From: Bacteroidota bacterium
GTDB lineage: Bacteria; Bacteroidota; Bacteroidia; Flavobacteriales; Flavobacteriaceae
NCBI GenBank assembly: GCA_947450355.1
Contig: CANFVB010000007.1
Coordinates: 1-35,325 of the forward strand
Length of the DNA: 35,325 nt
Reading direction: 5' to 3'
Position 1 is the first letter of the stretch; the number at the start of each line of letters is the position of its first letter. The position numbers and the translations under genes are program-made. The notes below the pieces were generated by a model that saw only the letters and a list, made by a program, of their open reading frames with translations, was not told the origin of the DNA and did no database searches. Positions 7,761 through 16,438 of the stretch are shown one piece after another.

Positions 7761-9713
7761 ATGAAATTTTGCTGTTTTCTTTTTATCTATTTCTTCTCTT
7801 TGTCCCTTTTTTCCCAAGTCGAAAATAAAGTGGAATCGGATACAATTAAAAAGAATTCCCTTATATTAAATCATGAAAAAGACCAGCCTAAAGCCTCTAT
7901 TTCTCAATACCGCATCATAACTCTTGAGCGTGATACTACTTTCGTAGATACTTCGCTAACCATCCAAAAAGAATACGAATACAACTACTTAAGAAGGGAT
8001 ATTTTTGGATTAATGCCTTTTGCAAATGAAGGGCAAACCTATACTACCTTACAATATGGTTTAAATAAAACCACCTCCTTTCCAGAATTTGGTTATACCG
8101 CTAAACAGTTCAATTACTTGCAACCCAATCAAATTAATTATTATTCCGTTGCCACACCATTCACAGAATTGTATTTCAAAACGGTTATGGAGCAAGGGCA
8201 AAATGTAGATGCTTTTGTAACTTTAAATACGTCCGAACGTTTTAATTTTTCTATTGCTTACAAAGGATTACGTTCTTTAGGAAAATACATCAACCAACTT
8301 TCAAGTACTGGAAATTTTAGGTTTACCACAAGCTATAACACCAAAAACAAACGTTATTATTCCAATTTTCATTTTACTTCCCAAGATATTCTCAATGGTG
8401 AAAACGGAGGAATTACAAGTCCTGAAAATTTTGAAAGCTCCGATCCTTCCTACAAAGAACGTCCCCGACTTGGTGTTTATCTCAAAGATGCAAAAACTAC
8501 ATTATTAGGGAAACGATTATTCCTTGACCACAATTTCCGCATTAATCCAACCAAAGGAAGTAATAATCTTTACATTACCCATCAATTTAATTTTGAAAGC
8601 AAATATTTTGAGTTCAACCAAATTACAATTCCAACTTCCATAACTTCAAATACTGGCGTAGTTACTACTTTCAATAGGTTTGGTTCTTCATTTGTTACAG
8701 GAAACATCAATGATCAAGTGCGCTACAACCGAATGTATAATAAAGTTGGACTTATCTATGAAAACACTACTTTGGGTAAATTCCAGTTTTTCCTCGATGA
8801 TTTCAGATACAATTATTTCTATAATTCGATGTTGTTTTTAACTTCGGGAACGGTTCCAAACGCCATTAACGATAAAATCAATGATTTCGGTGGTCAATAC
8901 GAATACAGAAAAAACAAATGGACTGGAAAATTTAGCTATTCAAGTTCCATCACGAAACAATCGTTATTTGATTTTAGTGCCAATTTAAAATATCAATACA
9001 ACGATAAAAACAGCATTTCTTTTGAATATCAAAACAATAATAAATTGCCAAACAATATTTATAATTTGCACCAAAGCAGTTATATAAATTACAATTGGCA
9101 CAACAATTTTAATAACGAAAAGAGCAATACCATCAAAGTTGAAGCCAATACGCAATGGGCAAATGCCACTTTACAACTCAACACCTTAAACGATTATTTG
9201 TATTTCAGTAATGACGATACTGCTAATTTACAGTTGATTACGCCAAAACAATACGATAAAACCATCAATTATCTATCGCTGAAAATCAACAAAGAAATCA
9301 AATTCAGAAAATTTGCACTCGACAATACCGTATTGTATCAAAAAGTAGATCAAAAAGACAACATCCTGAATGTGCCACAAATAGTCCTTCGAAATACTTT
9401 TTATTACTCAGGCGATTTCTTCAAAAAAGCAATGTTTTTGCAAACAGGAATTACATTTAATTATTTCACAAAATTCTACGCCAACGATTACAACCCAATT
9501 CTTGGAGAATTTTTCGTACAAAACCAAACGCAAATTGGCGCATTTCCAAACTTCGATATTTTCGCAAACGCAAGAATACAACGCACCCGAATTTTCCTAA
9601 AAGCCGAACATTTCAACTCTGCGATGTCAGGAAACACCTTCTATTCCTCACCAAACAACCCCTACCACGACTTTATGATTCGCTTCGGATTGGTATGGAA
9701 TTTCTTCCAATAA
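7761..9713 (+). CDS. Putative porin (Porin_10-type beta-barrel)
   Basis: The 650-residue product has a hydrophobic signal peptide at residues 1-19 (ending SLFSQ) and is otherwise rich in alternating polar and aromatic residues, as in outer-membrane beta-barrels. The block YEYNYLRRDIFGLMPFANEG and the later SERFNFSIAYKGLRSLGKY recall the Bacteroidota putative porin family (Porin_10). The C-terminus ends in an aromatic strand, IRFGLVWNFFQ, fitting BAM recognition. Its substrate is unknown. It is monocistronic, flanked by a repeat upstream and a hairpin element downstream. I am confident in the barrel and fairly confident in the family. Confidence 0.8.
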   Translation: MKFCCFLFIYFFSLSLFSQVENKVESDTIKKNSLILNHEKDQPKASISQYRIITLERDTTFVDTSLTIQKEYEYNYLRRDIFGLMPFANEGQTYTTLQYGLNKTTSFPEFGYTAKQFNYLQPNQINYYSVATPFTELYFKTVMEQGQNVDAFVTLNTSERFNFSIAYKGLRSLGKYINQLSSTGNFRFTTSYNTKNKRYYSNFHFTSQDILNGENGGITSPENFESSDPSYKERPRLGVYLKDAKTTLLGKRLFLDHNFRINPTKGSNNLYITHQFNFESKYFEFNQITIPTSITSNTGVVTTFNRFGSSFVTGNINDQVRYNRMYNKVGLIYENTTLGKFQFFLDDFRYNYFYNSMLFLTSGTVPNAINDKINDFGGQYEYRKNKWTGKFSYSSSITKQSLFDFSANLKYQYNDKNSISFEYQNNNKLPNNIYNLHQSSYINYNWHNNFNNEKSNTIKVEANTQWANATLQLNTLNDYLYFSNDDTANLQLITPKQYDKTINYLSLKINKEIKFRKFALDNTVLYQKVDQKDNILNVPQIVLRNTFYYSGDFFKKAMFLQTGITFNYFTKFYANDYNPILGEFFVQNQTQIGAFPNFDIFANARIQRTRIFLKAEHFNSAMSGNTFYSSPNNPYHDFMIRFGLVWNFFQ

Positions 9714-9720
9714 GCTTTTT

Positions 9721-9850
9721 TTTGGGCGTGCCCTCGTTCACGTCATTGCGAGGCACGAAGCAATCTGTGCTAAACTCGGTCTTGCTGTTCGCTACAATCT
9801 CTTGCTCCACTTCGTTCCGCAAGAGGATTTCCGCTGCCATCACTCACGCA
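9721..9850. repeat. Hairpin-forming dispersed element, copy B, with nested repeat
   Basis: The outer element begins GGGCGTGCCCTCG and contains the core 9784-9841: GCTGT...AATCT, then stem CTCTTGC (9799-9805) pairing with GCAAGAG (9819-9825), then AGGATTTCCGCTGCCATC. This matches copy A at 103-152 in both boxes. A second repeat-like unit, CATTGCGAGGCACGAAGCAA with arms ATTGC/GCAAT (9745-9764), interrupts the left half. I recall such CATTGCGAGG...GAAGCAATC units from other bacterial intergenic regions, but this was not checked by search. Confidence 0.65.
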
Positions 9851-9886
9851 AATCCAGAAAACCACAACTATTTTAGAACAATGTAC

Positions 9887-9894
9887 TATCTTTG
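9887..9894 (+). promoter_or_regulatory. Bacteroidota -7 element for the PLP enzyme gene
   Basis: TATCTTTG matches TAnnTTTG exactly, 41 nt before the ATG at 9936. No clear -33 TTG is visible at the usual distance. Confidence 0.5.
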
Positions 9895-9935
9895 CAAATG
9901 TTCTATTAAATTTGAACTCTAAAAACTAAAACTAA

Positions 9936-11297
9936 ATGCAATATTCAGAAAATATATTAGGAACTATTGGCAACACGCCCTTAGTTCGATTGAATAAAGT
10001 AACTGCCGAAATCAACGCTTTGGTTCTTGCCAAAGTTGAAACTTTCAACCCAGGAAATTCTACAAAAGACAGAATGGCATTAAAAATGGTTGAAGATGCC
10101 GAAGCTGACGGAAGATTACAACCAGGCGGAACAATCATCGAAGGAACTTCTGGCAATACCGGAATGGGATTGGCATTAGCGGCAATCATCAAAGGTTACA
10201 AACTAATTTGCGTAATCACCGACAAACAATCCAAAGAAAAAATGGATATTTTGAGAGCTGTAGGAGCTAAAGTTGTCGTTTGTCCAACAGATGTAGAACC
10301 AACCGATCCGCGTTCGTATTATTCTGTTTCAAAAAGATTAGGCGAAGAAACACCAAATTCTTGGTACGTAAATCAATACGATAATCCATCAAATGCTTTG
10401 GCACATTACGAACAAACAGGGCCAGAAATTTGGAAACAAACCGATGGAAAAGTTACGCATTTTGTAGTTGGAGTAGGAACAGGCGGTACAATTTCAGGAA
10501 TTGGAAAATATTTAAAAGAGCAAAATCCAAATGTAAAAGTTTGGGGAATTGATACCTATGGTTCGGTATTTAAAAAATACCACGAAACAGGAATTTTTGA
10601 CGAAAATGAAATTTATTCCTACATTACCGAAGGAATCGGTGAAGATATACTTCCAAAAAATGTTGATTTTTCTATAATCGATGGATTTACAAAAGTAACC
10701 GATAAAGACGCTGCCGTTTATACCCGAAAAATTGCATTGGAAGAAGGTATTTTTGTTGGAAATTCAGCGGGGGCAGTTATAAAAGGAGTGTTGCAACTCA
10801 AAGAACATTTCAAACCTGAAGATGTAGTCGTGGTTTTGTTTCACGATTCTGGAAGCCGTTATATTGGTAAAATGTTCAATGACGACTGGATGCGTGAACG
10901 TGGTTTTCTAGAAGATGACATTACCAAAGCCGAAGACGTTATCAAAGACCACATAGACAAACAATTGATAATTGTGCGCACCGAAGAATTGGTTTCTCAC
11001 GCTATTGAGCGTATGCGTAAATATAAAATATCACAAATTCCAGTAATAGATGTTACAGGTTTTGTTGGTTCCGTTGATGAAACTGACTTGTTTCAAAGTT
11101 ATGTTCACGACAAAAACGCTGCCGACAAACCTATTCGTGAAGTGATGGGAAAACCATATCCAATTGTACAATTAGGAACACCAATCGAAGAAGTTTCAAA
11201 ACTATTTACCAGAGAAAATGCTGCGGTATTATTGGATTTAGGAAACGGAAAGCACCATATTATTACAAAATATGATATAATTGGTTCTATAAAATAA
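9936..11297 (+). CDS. Cystathionine beta-synthase-type PLP enzyme with CBS domains
   Basis: This 453-residue fold-type II PLP enzyme should carry out beta-replacement on serine or O-acetylserine, using homocysteine (cystathionine) or sulfide (cysteine). The catalytic domain covers residues about 1-325. It has the PLP lysine in NPGNSTKDR (Lys44), the substrate loop EGTSGNTG (69-76) and the phosphate-binding loop GTGGT. Residues about 335-453 form a pair of CBS domains (ISQIPVIDVTGFVGSVDETD and the end region), as in eukaryotic-type cystathionine beta-synthase. Plain cysteine synthases lack them. It stands alone with its own -7 element. Substrate choice cannot be settled from sequence; cystathionine beta-synthase is favoured because of the CBS pair. 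Confidence 0.88.
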   Translation: MQYSENILGTIGNTPLVRLNKVTAEINALVLAKVETFNPGNSTKDRMALKMVEDAEADGRLQPGGTIIEGTSGNTGMGLALAAIIKGYKLICVITDKQSKEKMDILRAVGAKVVVCPTDVEPTDPRSYYSVSKRLGEETPNSWYVNQYDNPSNALAHYEQTGPEIWKQTDGKVTHFVVGVGTGGTISGIGKYLKEQNPNVKVWGIDTYGSVFKKYHETGIFDENEIYSYITEGIGEDILPKNVDFSIIDGFTKVTDKDAAVYTRKIALEEGIFVGNSAGAVIKGVLQLKEHFKPEDVVVVLFHDSGSRYIGKMFNDDWMRERGFLEDDITKAEDVIKDHIDKQLIIVRTEELVSHAIERMRKYKISQIPVIDVTGFVGSVDETDLFQSYVHDKNAADKPIREVMGKPYPIVQLGTPIEEVSKLFTRENAAVLLDLGNGKHHIITKYDIIGSIK

Positions 11298-11348
11298 AGT
11301 GTAATAGTAATTAATTCTCAGCTTTGGCTTTGTAATAATCTGATTTCA

Positions 11349-12122
11349 ATGAAAATTATCCCTGAATTTCTGCTAAAAGATTATATCGAAAACGTGCCTT
11401 CAGGAATTGAAGACGCGTTTGAGATGCTTCGTGATGCAGAAATTTCAAATAATTCATTTAGTTTTTATACTTCCGTTTCTGTAATGGCTTCTTCCAAAAT
11501 CGAAGGAGAAATTTTAGAAATTGACAGTTATGTCAAACATAAAATGTTGAATATTGAATATTTAAATGATTTGGTTGAAAAGCCCAATGATTTATACAAT
11601 GCCTATATTTTTGCTCAAAATAATAAAGTAACGGTAAGTAATTTTTTTAAGGCTCACGAGATTATTTCACAACATCTTTTGCCAGAAAATAAGCGGGGTG
11701 TTTTTAGAAATTGCAATATGGTTGTAATGGAGCACAACACCTTCAAAATTCAATATGAAGCGGCATTGTATCACGAAATTCCTCAATTAATGCGCTCTTT
11801 TTGGGATGATTTAGAGTTTCTAATTAATAAAGAATTAACCTTTTCTGAAATTTTTTATTACGCATCATTTATTCACATTTGTTTTGTAAACATTCACCCA
11901 TTTGAAGATGGAAATGGACGTTCTGCCAGATTGCTCGAAAAATGGTTTCTTTCTGAAAAGCTGGGACAGAAAGCGTGGTTTGTTCAAAGTGAATTGTATT
12001 ATTACCAAAACGTAAATAGTTATTATCAAAATCTAAATAGATTGGGATTGTTGTATAACGAATTAGATTATTCTAAAGCGATGCCTTTTCTTGAAATGTT
12101 GCCAAAGGCATTATTTTTGTAA
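11349..12122 (+). CDS. Class II Fic-domain protein (probable AMP transferase)
   Basis: Fic enzymes usually transfer AMP from ATP to hydroxyl groups on target proteins. The 257-residue product carries the full active-site motif HPFEDGNGRSAR at residues 183-194 with catalytic His183. The N-terminal helix holds the inhibitory motif (S/T)xxxE(G/N) as SSKIEG (Ser48, Glu52, Gly53). This is the hallmark of class II Fic proteins, in which the inhibitory glutamate is in the same chain and blocks ATP binding. No separate antitoxin gene lies beside it. It is 51 nt after the PLP enzyme gene with no clear promoter, so it could be co-transcribed. The target is unknown. Confidence 0.9.
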   Translation: MKIIPEFLLKDYIENVPSGIEDAFEMLRDAEISNNSFSFYTSVSVMASSKIEGEILEIDSYVKHKMLNIEYLNDLVEKPNDLYNAYIFAQNNKVTVSNFFKAHEIISQHLLPENKRGVFRNCNMVVMEHNTFKIQYEAALYHEIPQLMRSFWDDLEFLINKELTFSEIFYYASFIHICFVNIHPFEDGNGRSARLLEKWFLSEKLGQKAWFVQSELYYYQNVNSYYQNLNRLGLLYNELDYSKAMPFLEMLPKALFL

Positions 12123-12163
12123 TTCTAAAAATCTTAATTCTTAATTCAGAAATCTAAAATCAA

Positions 12164-12646
12164 ATGACTTTCACTGCAATAGATTTTGAAACAGCAACTG
12201 CATTTCATCCCTGTTCTGTCGGGATTGTCACCGTGGAAAACGGAATAATCATAGATGAGTTTGTCACTTTAATAAAACCGCCAAACAATCTCTATTCGCC
12301 TTTTACCATTCAAGTTCACGGAATTTATCCACGAGATACTGTAAATGCAAAATCGTTTGCACAAGTATTTCCAGAAATTCAAAAACGTCTGCAAAATAGA
12401 GTAGTGGTGGCTCATAATGAAAGCTTTGATAGAAATGTGCTTTCCAAATCAATGGCGCTTTACGGTTTAGATTACGATAAATTGAACATTGGTTCTCGAT
12501 GGGAATGCACCGTAAAAATCTACAAAGCCAAAGGTTTAAGACCAACAAAACTGAGCGATTGTTGCCGTGAAATGAAAATTCAACTGAACCATCACGAAGC
12601 TTTATCAGATGCTCGGGCTTGCGCCAAATTGTATTTGATGCGATAA
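12164..12646 (+). CDS. DnaQ-like DEDDh 3'-5' exonuclease
   Basis: This 160-residue protein is a stand-alone exonuclease domain of the DnaQ/ExoX type. The four acidic metal-binding residues and the catalytic histidine are all visible: Asp7 and Glu9 in AIDFETA, Asp89 in VVAHNESFDRNVL, and His144 and Asp149 in HHEALSDA. The length covers the nuclease domain only, with no polymerase-binding tail or BRCT domain, so it is more likely a repair or RNA/DNA trimming nuclease than the replicative epsilon subunit. It starts 41 nt after the Fic gene. Confidence 0.88.
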   Translation: MTFTAIDFETATAFHPCSVGIVTVENGIIIDEFVTLIKPPNNLYSPFTIQVHGIYPRDTVNAKSFAQVFPEIQKRLQNRVVVAHNESFDRNVLSKSMALYGLDYDKLNIGSRWECTVKIYKAKGLRPTKLSDCCREMKIQLNHHEALSDARACAKLYLMR

Positions 12647-12742
12647 TTTCACCTCATTTTTAATTGTATAAATTATTGTTTCACGTGCTTGTTTTTTGAC
12701 TACATTAGACAAAGTTTACAAGACCTAATTTATACGCCAAAA

Positions 12743-14011
12743 ATGAAAGAAGAATTCCTACATTATCTCTGGAAATTTAAAAAATTTGACACTTCGAATT
12801 TGATTACTTCCAATGGAGAAAAACTCACCATAGAAAACGCAGGACATTATTTGCAATTGGCAGGCCCTGATTTTTTCAATTCTCAAATCACAATTGAGAA
12901 TCAAAAATGGGCAGGAAATGTTGAAATTCACATCAAATCTTCCGATTGGTACGCACACCATCACGAGCGTGATTCAAATTATGATAGCGTAATTCTTCAC
13001 GTGGTTTGGGAACACGATTCCGAAATTTACAGAAAAAACAATACCGAAATTCCAGTTTTGGTTTTGAAAGATTTAGTTTCAAAGGAAACGCTGAACAATT
13101 ACAATTCTTTAATAGCGCCAAAATCTTGGATTTATTGCGAAAAACAATTGGTTTCAATTGATAACTTTATTCTTTTGAATTGGCAAGAGCGTTTGTTTTT
13201 TGAACGACTGGAACGAAAATCAAAACCTATAAACGAACTTTTAGAAAGTACAAAACAAGATTGGGAAGCGGTTTTATTTTGCCTTTTGGCTAAAAACTTT
13301 GGATTGAATACCAATGGAGAATCTTTTTTGAAAGCGGCAAATTCTATTCCTTTTTCAATTATCAGAAAAGAATGTAGTGATTTGCAAAATTTAGAAAGTT
13401 TGATTTTTGGAATTTCAGGATTATTAGAAATCGAAAAAGAAGACGTTTACTATAAAAATCTAAAATCAAATTTTGATTATTTGATTCATAAATACCAGTT
13501 AGAACCAACACATATTAATCCGTTACAGTTTTTCAAACATCGCCCGGATAATTTTCCAACCATTCGATTATCACAATTAGCAAATGTTTATCATCAGCAA
13601 CAACATCTTTTCACTAAAATAATTGAGGAAGATTCGGTGAAAAACATTTATAAAATATTCAATGTTGCGGTATCTGAATATTGGGAAACCCATTATCAAT
13701 TTGACAAAGTAAGTCCGAAAAAAAAGAAAGCATTATCGAAAGCATTCATCGATTTGCTAATTATAAATACAATTATTCCATTGCAATTTGCCTATTCAAA
13801 AAGCCAAGGTAAGGAGATTTCAGAAAATTTAATTTCGTTATTAAATCAAGTTTCACCTGAAAATAATGCTATTATGGATAAGTTTTCATTATTTGGAATT
13901 AAAGCCAAAAACGCTTTTGAATCCCAATCTTTATTGCAACTTAAAAATGAATATTGTAATAAAAGTAGGTGCTTAGAATGTGCAATTGGTATGGAATTGC
14001 TCAAAGAATGA
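12743..14011 (+). CDS. DUF2851 family protein
   Basis: This 422-residue cytoplasmic protein is of the DUF2851 family, common in Bacteroidota and of unknown function. The N-terminal MKEEFLHYLWKFKKFD and the block NAGHYLQLAGPDFFNSQI plus WAGNVEIHIKSSDWYAHHH are characteristic. The conserved HIKSSDW.HH...DxxYDSVILHVVWEHD stretch has a metal-binding or nuclease-like look, but that is only an impression. A cysteine pair near the end (CRLECAIGMELLK) is also family-typical. I choose the ATG at 12743. An upstream in-frame ATG at 12689 would add 18 residues without family character. Confidence 0.85.
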   Translation: MKEEFLHYLWKFKKFDTSNLITSNGEKLTIENAGHYLQLAGPDFFNSQITIENQKWAGNVEIHIKSSDWYAHHHERDSNYDSVILHVVWEHDSEIYRKNNTEIPVLVLKDLVSKETLNNYNSLIAPKSWIYCEKQLVSIDNFILLNWQERLFFERLERKSKPINELLESTKQDWEAVLFCLLAKNFGLNTNGESFLKAANSIPFSIIRKECSDLQNLESLIFGISGLLEIEKEDVYYKNLKSNFDYLIHKYQLEPTHINPLQFFKHRPDNFPTIRLSQLANVYHQQQHLFTKIIEEDSVKNIYKIFNVAVSEYWETHYQFDKVSPKKKKALSKAFIDLLIINTIIPLQFAYSKSQGKEISENLISLLNQVSPENNAIMDKFSLFGIKAKNAFESQSLLQLKNEYCNKSRCLECAIGMELLKE

Positions 14012-14022
14012 GGTGTTAATTA

Positions 14023-14055
14023 TTGAGGAAATATGAAGTTATTATACTAAATTTG
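14023..14055 (+). promoter_or_regulatory. Promoter of the pspC / HhH / acyl-CoA dehydrogenase operon
   Basis: TTG (14023-14025), a 22-nt spacer, then TAAATTTG (14048-14055). Both elements fit the Bacteroidota consensus, and the next ATG (14080) is 24 nt downstream. Confidence 0.65.
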
Positions 14056-14079
14056 TAAGACTTTGTAAATTCAATGTAA

Positions 14080-14307
14080 ATGAAACTCGTACTTCGGCTT
14101 AAATATTTTTTTGAGAAACACGGTTTTCACGTTTCTTCCCGATTGGCAGATGTCTTGGGAATGCGTGCCAATAGTGTGAGATTATTTTTTATTTATATAT
14201 CATTTGTAACCGCAGGATTATGGTTTGGAGTGTATCTCACTTTAGCATTTTGGTGGCGGCTTAAAGATTTAATTCGGGCAAAACGGAGTTCTGTTTTCGA
14301 CCTATAA
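14080..14307 (+). CDS. Small PspC-domain membrane protein
   Basis: The 75-residue product carries a PspC-type domain: SSRLADVLGMRANSVRLFFI followed by a hydrophobic segment, residues about 42-61, and a basic tail. PspC proteins of proteobacteria sense inner-membrane stress. In Bacteroidota this short stand-alone form has no known role. It is first in an apparent three-gene operon: the HhH gene starts 13 nt after its stop. The ATG at 14080 follows a good promoter. Confidence 0.75.
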   Translation: MKLVLRLKYFFEKHGFHVSSRLADVLGMRANSVRLFFIYISFVTAGLWFGVYLTLAFWWRLKDLIRAKRSSVFDL

Positions 14308-14320
14308 ACCATTCAAAATT

Positions 14321-15187
14321 ATGACTTTTAAATCCTACTTCCAATTTACTAAATCGCAAAGAAGTGGGATTATTTTGCTGGTGTTGCTTTGTATAATTTT
14401 TCAATTCGCCTATTTTTTTATTGATTTTAAAACGGTAACAAATAATAGCAAAGAAAAACAAGAATGGCTTTCATTTCAAACAGAAATAGATTCTTTAAAG
14501 CAAAATAAACGAGATTATATTCCGAAAATATATCCGTTTAATCCTAATTTTATTACAGATTTTAAAGGCTATAAATTAGGAATGTCAGTTGCTGAAATTG
14601 ATAGGCTTTTGAATTTCAGAAAAACAAATAAGTATGTAAATTCGGTTCAAGATTTTCAAAATGTCACGAAAGTTTCAGATTCATTGTTAAATACTATGTC
14701 ACCTTATTTTAAGTTTGCAGATTGGGTAAATAATAAAAAAGAGTATAAATCCAATTATGTTCCATTTGAAAAGAAGAAAGTAAAAATCATAATTTCAGAT
14801 ATAAATCTTGCTACTAAAGAGGATTTGATTAAAGTATATGGAATTGGTCCCGCATTATCAGATAGGATTTTGAAACTGAAAGATCTTTTAGGAGGTTTTG
14901 TAAGTATGGAGCAAATGAATGATGTTTGGGGACTATCGCCAGAAGTTATAGAAAATTTGAATAAAAATTTCAAAATTGTTGCGCTTCCAAAAGTTAAAAA
15001 AGTTGATATTAATAATGCATCTATTAAAGAATTAATGCTTTTTCCTTATTTTAAATACGCTTTGGCGAAAGCAATTGTCACGTATAGAAGTATGAATGGC
15101 GATTTTAAAGTAAATGCGGATTTGACAAAAATAAACGGTTTTCCTAACGATAAAATAAATATTATTGGTTTATATTTGTATTTTTAA
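14321..15187 (+). CDS. Membrane-anchored helix-hairpin-helix protein (ComEA-like)
   Basis: This 288-residue protein has one N-terminal transmembrane helix (about residues 16-34) followed by repeated helix-hairpin-helix units. These lie at about 78-130 (degenerate), 160-215 (DINLATKEDLIKVYGIGPAL) and 228-285 (VDINNASIKELMLFPYFKYA). The DINxA.xxEL.xxxGIGPxxA pattern is that of ComEA-type DNA-binding domains. An anchored DNA-binding protein could take part in DNA uptake, but no other competence gene is here, and related proteins in Bacteroidota are uncharacterised. It is translationally close to both neighbours (13 nt before, 17 nt after). Confidence 0.82.
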   Translation: MTFKSYFQFTKSQRSGIILLVLLCIIFQFAYFFIDFKTVTNNSKEKQEWLSFQTEIDSLKQNKRDYIPKIYPFNPNFITDFKGYKLGMSVAEIDRLLNFRKTNKYVNSVQDFQNVTKVSDSLLNTMSPYFKFADWVNNKKEYKSNYVPFEKKKVKIIISDINLATKEDLIKVYGIGPALSDRILKLKDLLGGFVSMEQMNDVWGLSPEVIENLNKNFKIVALPKVKKVDINNASIKELMLFPYFKYALAKAIVTYRSMNGDFKVNADLTKINGFPNDKINIIGLYLYF

Positions 15188-15204
15188 AACAAAAAACTAA
15201 TTTT

Positions 15205-16344
15205 ATGAATTTTGACTACAGCGAAACGCAAGCAATGATTGCTCAATCTATTCGAGATTTTGCAGAAATAAACATACGTCCTTTTATAATGGAATGGGAT
15301 GAAGCGCAAATATTTCCAATTCCTTTATTTAAGAAATTGGGTGAAATGGGTTTTATGGGCGTTTTAGTTCCTGAAGAATTAGGTGGTTCTGGTTTAAGTT
15401 ACCACGAATACATTACGATTGTTGAGGAAATTTCTAAAGTAGATCCTTCAATCGGACTTTCTGTTGCAGCTCATAATTCTCTTTGTACCAATCATATTTT
15501 GACTTTTGGAAATGAAGAGCAAAAGAAAAGATGGATTCCGAAATTAGCTACAGCTGAACACATTGGCGCTTGGGGTTTAACTGAGCACAACACGGGTTCT
15601 GACGCTGGTGGAATGAATACAACCGCAGTAAAAGATGGTGATTCTTGGATTTTAAACGGTGCAAAAAACTTTATTACCCACGCTATTTCAGGAGATATTG
15701 CAGTTGTAATTGTTCGAACTGGCGAAAAAGGAGATTCTAAAGGAATGACAGCTTTTGTTATTGAAAAAGGAACGCCTGGATTTACATCAGGAAAAAAAGA
15801 AAATAAATTAGGAATGCGTGCCAGCGAAACTGCGGAATTGATTTTTGACACCTGTCGTATTCCAGATGCCAATAGATTAGGTGAAGTTGGTCAAGGTTTT
15901 GTTCAAGCAATGAAAATTTTAGACGGCGGAAGAATCTCAATTGGCGCATTGTCATTAGGAATTGCAAAAGGTGCGTATGAAGCGGCATTGAAATATTCAA
16001 AAGAAAGACATCAATTCGGGCAACCAATTAGTAGCTTTCAAGGAATTTCATTTAAGTTGGCTGATATGGCAACAGAAATTGAAGCTTCGGAATTAATGTT
16101 GCATAAAGCGGCATTCCTAAAAGAGCAACACCGTCCAGTTACCACTTTGGGTGCAATGGCAAAAATGTATTCTTCGGAAGTTTGTGTAAAAGTTGCTAAT
16201 GAAGCGGTTCAAATTCACGGTGGTTACGGTTATACAAAGGATTATCCAGTAGAAAAATTCTATAGAGATTCTAAATTGTGTACTATTGGAGAAGGAACTA
16301 CAGAAATTCAAAAAGTAGTTATTGCGAGAAATATATTGAAATAG
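15205..16344 (+). CDS. Acyl-CoA dehydrogenase
   Basis: This FAD enzyme oxidises acyl-CoA to trans-2-enoyl-CoA and passes electrons to electron-transfer flavoprotein, in fatty-acid or branched-chain amino-acid breakdown. The 379-residue product is of standard length. It has the N-terminal helical domain, the middle-domain FAD signature (GAWGLTEHNTGSDAGGMNTT), the C-terminal R..FG.PI..FQ motif (RHQFGQPISSFQG), and the catalytic glutamate in TIGEGTTEIQ (Glu363). The short/branched-chain or butyryl type is most likely, but chain length cannot be read reliably. It is last in the operon with the PspC and HhH genes and is followed by a terminator. Confidence 0.94.
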   Translation: MNFDYSETQAMIAQSIRDFAEINIRPFIMEWDEAQIFPIPLFKKLGEMGFMGVLVPEELGGSGLSYHEYITIVEEISKVDPSIGLSVAAHNSLCTNHILTFGNEEQKKRWIPKLATAEHIGAWGLTEHNTGSDAGGMNTTAVKDGDSWILNGAKNFITHAISGDIAVVIVRTGEKGDSKGMTAFVIEKGTPGFTSGKKENKLGMRASETAELIFDTCRIPDANRLGEVGQGFVQAMKILDGGRISIGALSLGIAKGAYEAALKYSKERHQFGQPISSFQGISFKLADMATEIEASELMLHKAAFLKEQHRPVTTLGAMAKMYSSEVCVKVANEAVQIHGGYGYTKDYPVEKFYRDSKLCTIGEGTTEIQKVVIARNILK

Positions 16345-16393
16345 ACTAGGAGATAATAGACGGATAGATAATAGACTGATAGATAAAAGATAA

Positions 16394-16433
16394 AAGAGTC
16401 AAGAAACGAGAAAATGTTTCTTGACTCTTTTTT
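16394..16433 (+). terminator. Intrinsic terminator after acyl-CoA dehydrogenase
   Basis: A perfect 14-bp stem, AAGAGTCAAGAAAC / GTTTCTTGACTCTT, with an 8-nt loop is followed by a T run, 50 nt after the stop codon. Confidence 0.92.
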
Positions 16434-16438
16434 GTTTT

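Larger units (their letters stand above)
9714..9935. other. Intergenic region with composite hairpin element
   Basis: Most of this 222-nt gap (9721-9850) is a dispersed element of higher GC than its surroundings, described separately. The rest carries the -7 element of the next gene (9887-9894). An open frame across 9695-9922 only translates the repeat. Confidence 0.75.

Noticed and set aside
9695..9922. 75-codon open frame overlapping the end of the porin gene
   Set aside because: It overlaps the porin in another frame and otherwise translates the hairpin element and its nested repeat. Such repeats often give open frames by chance.
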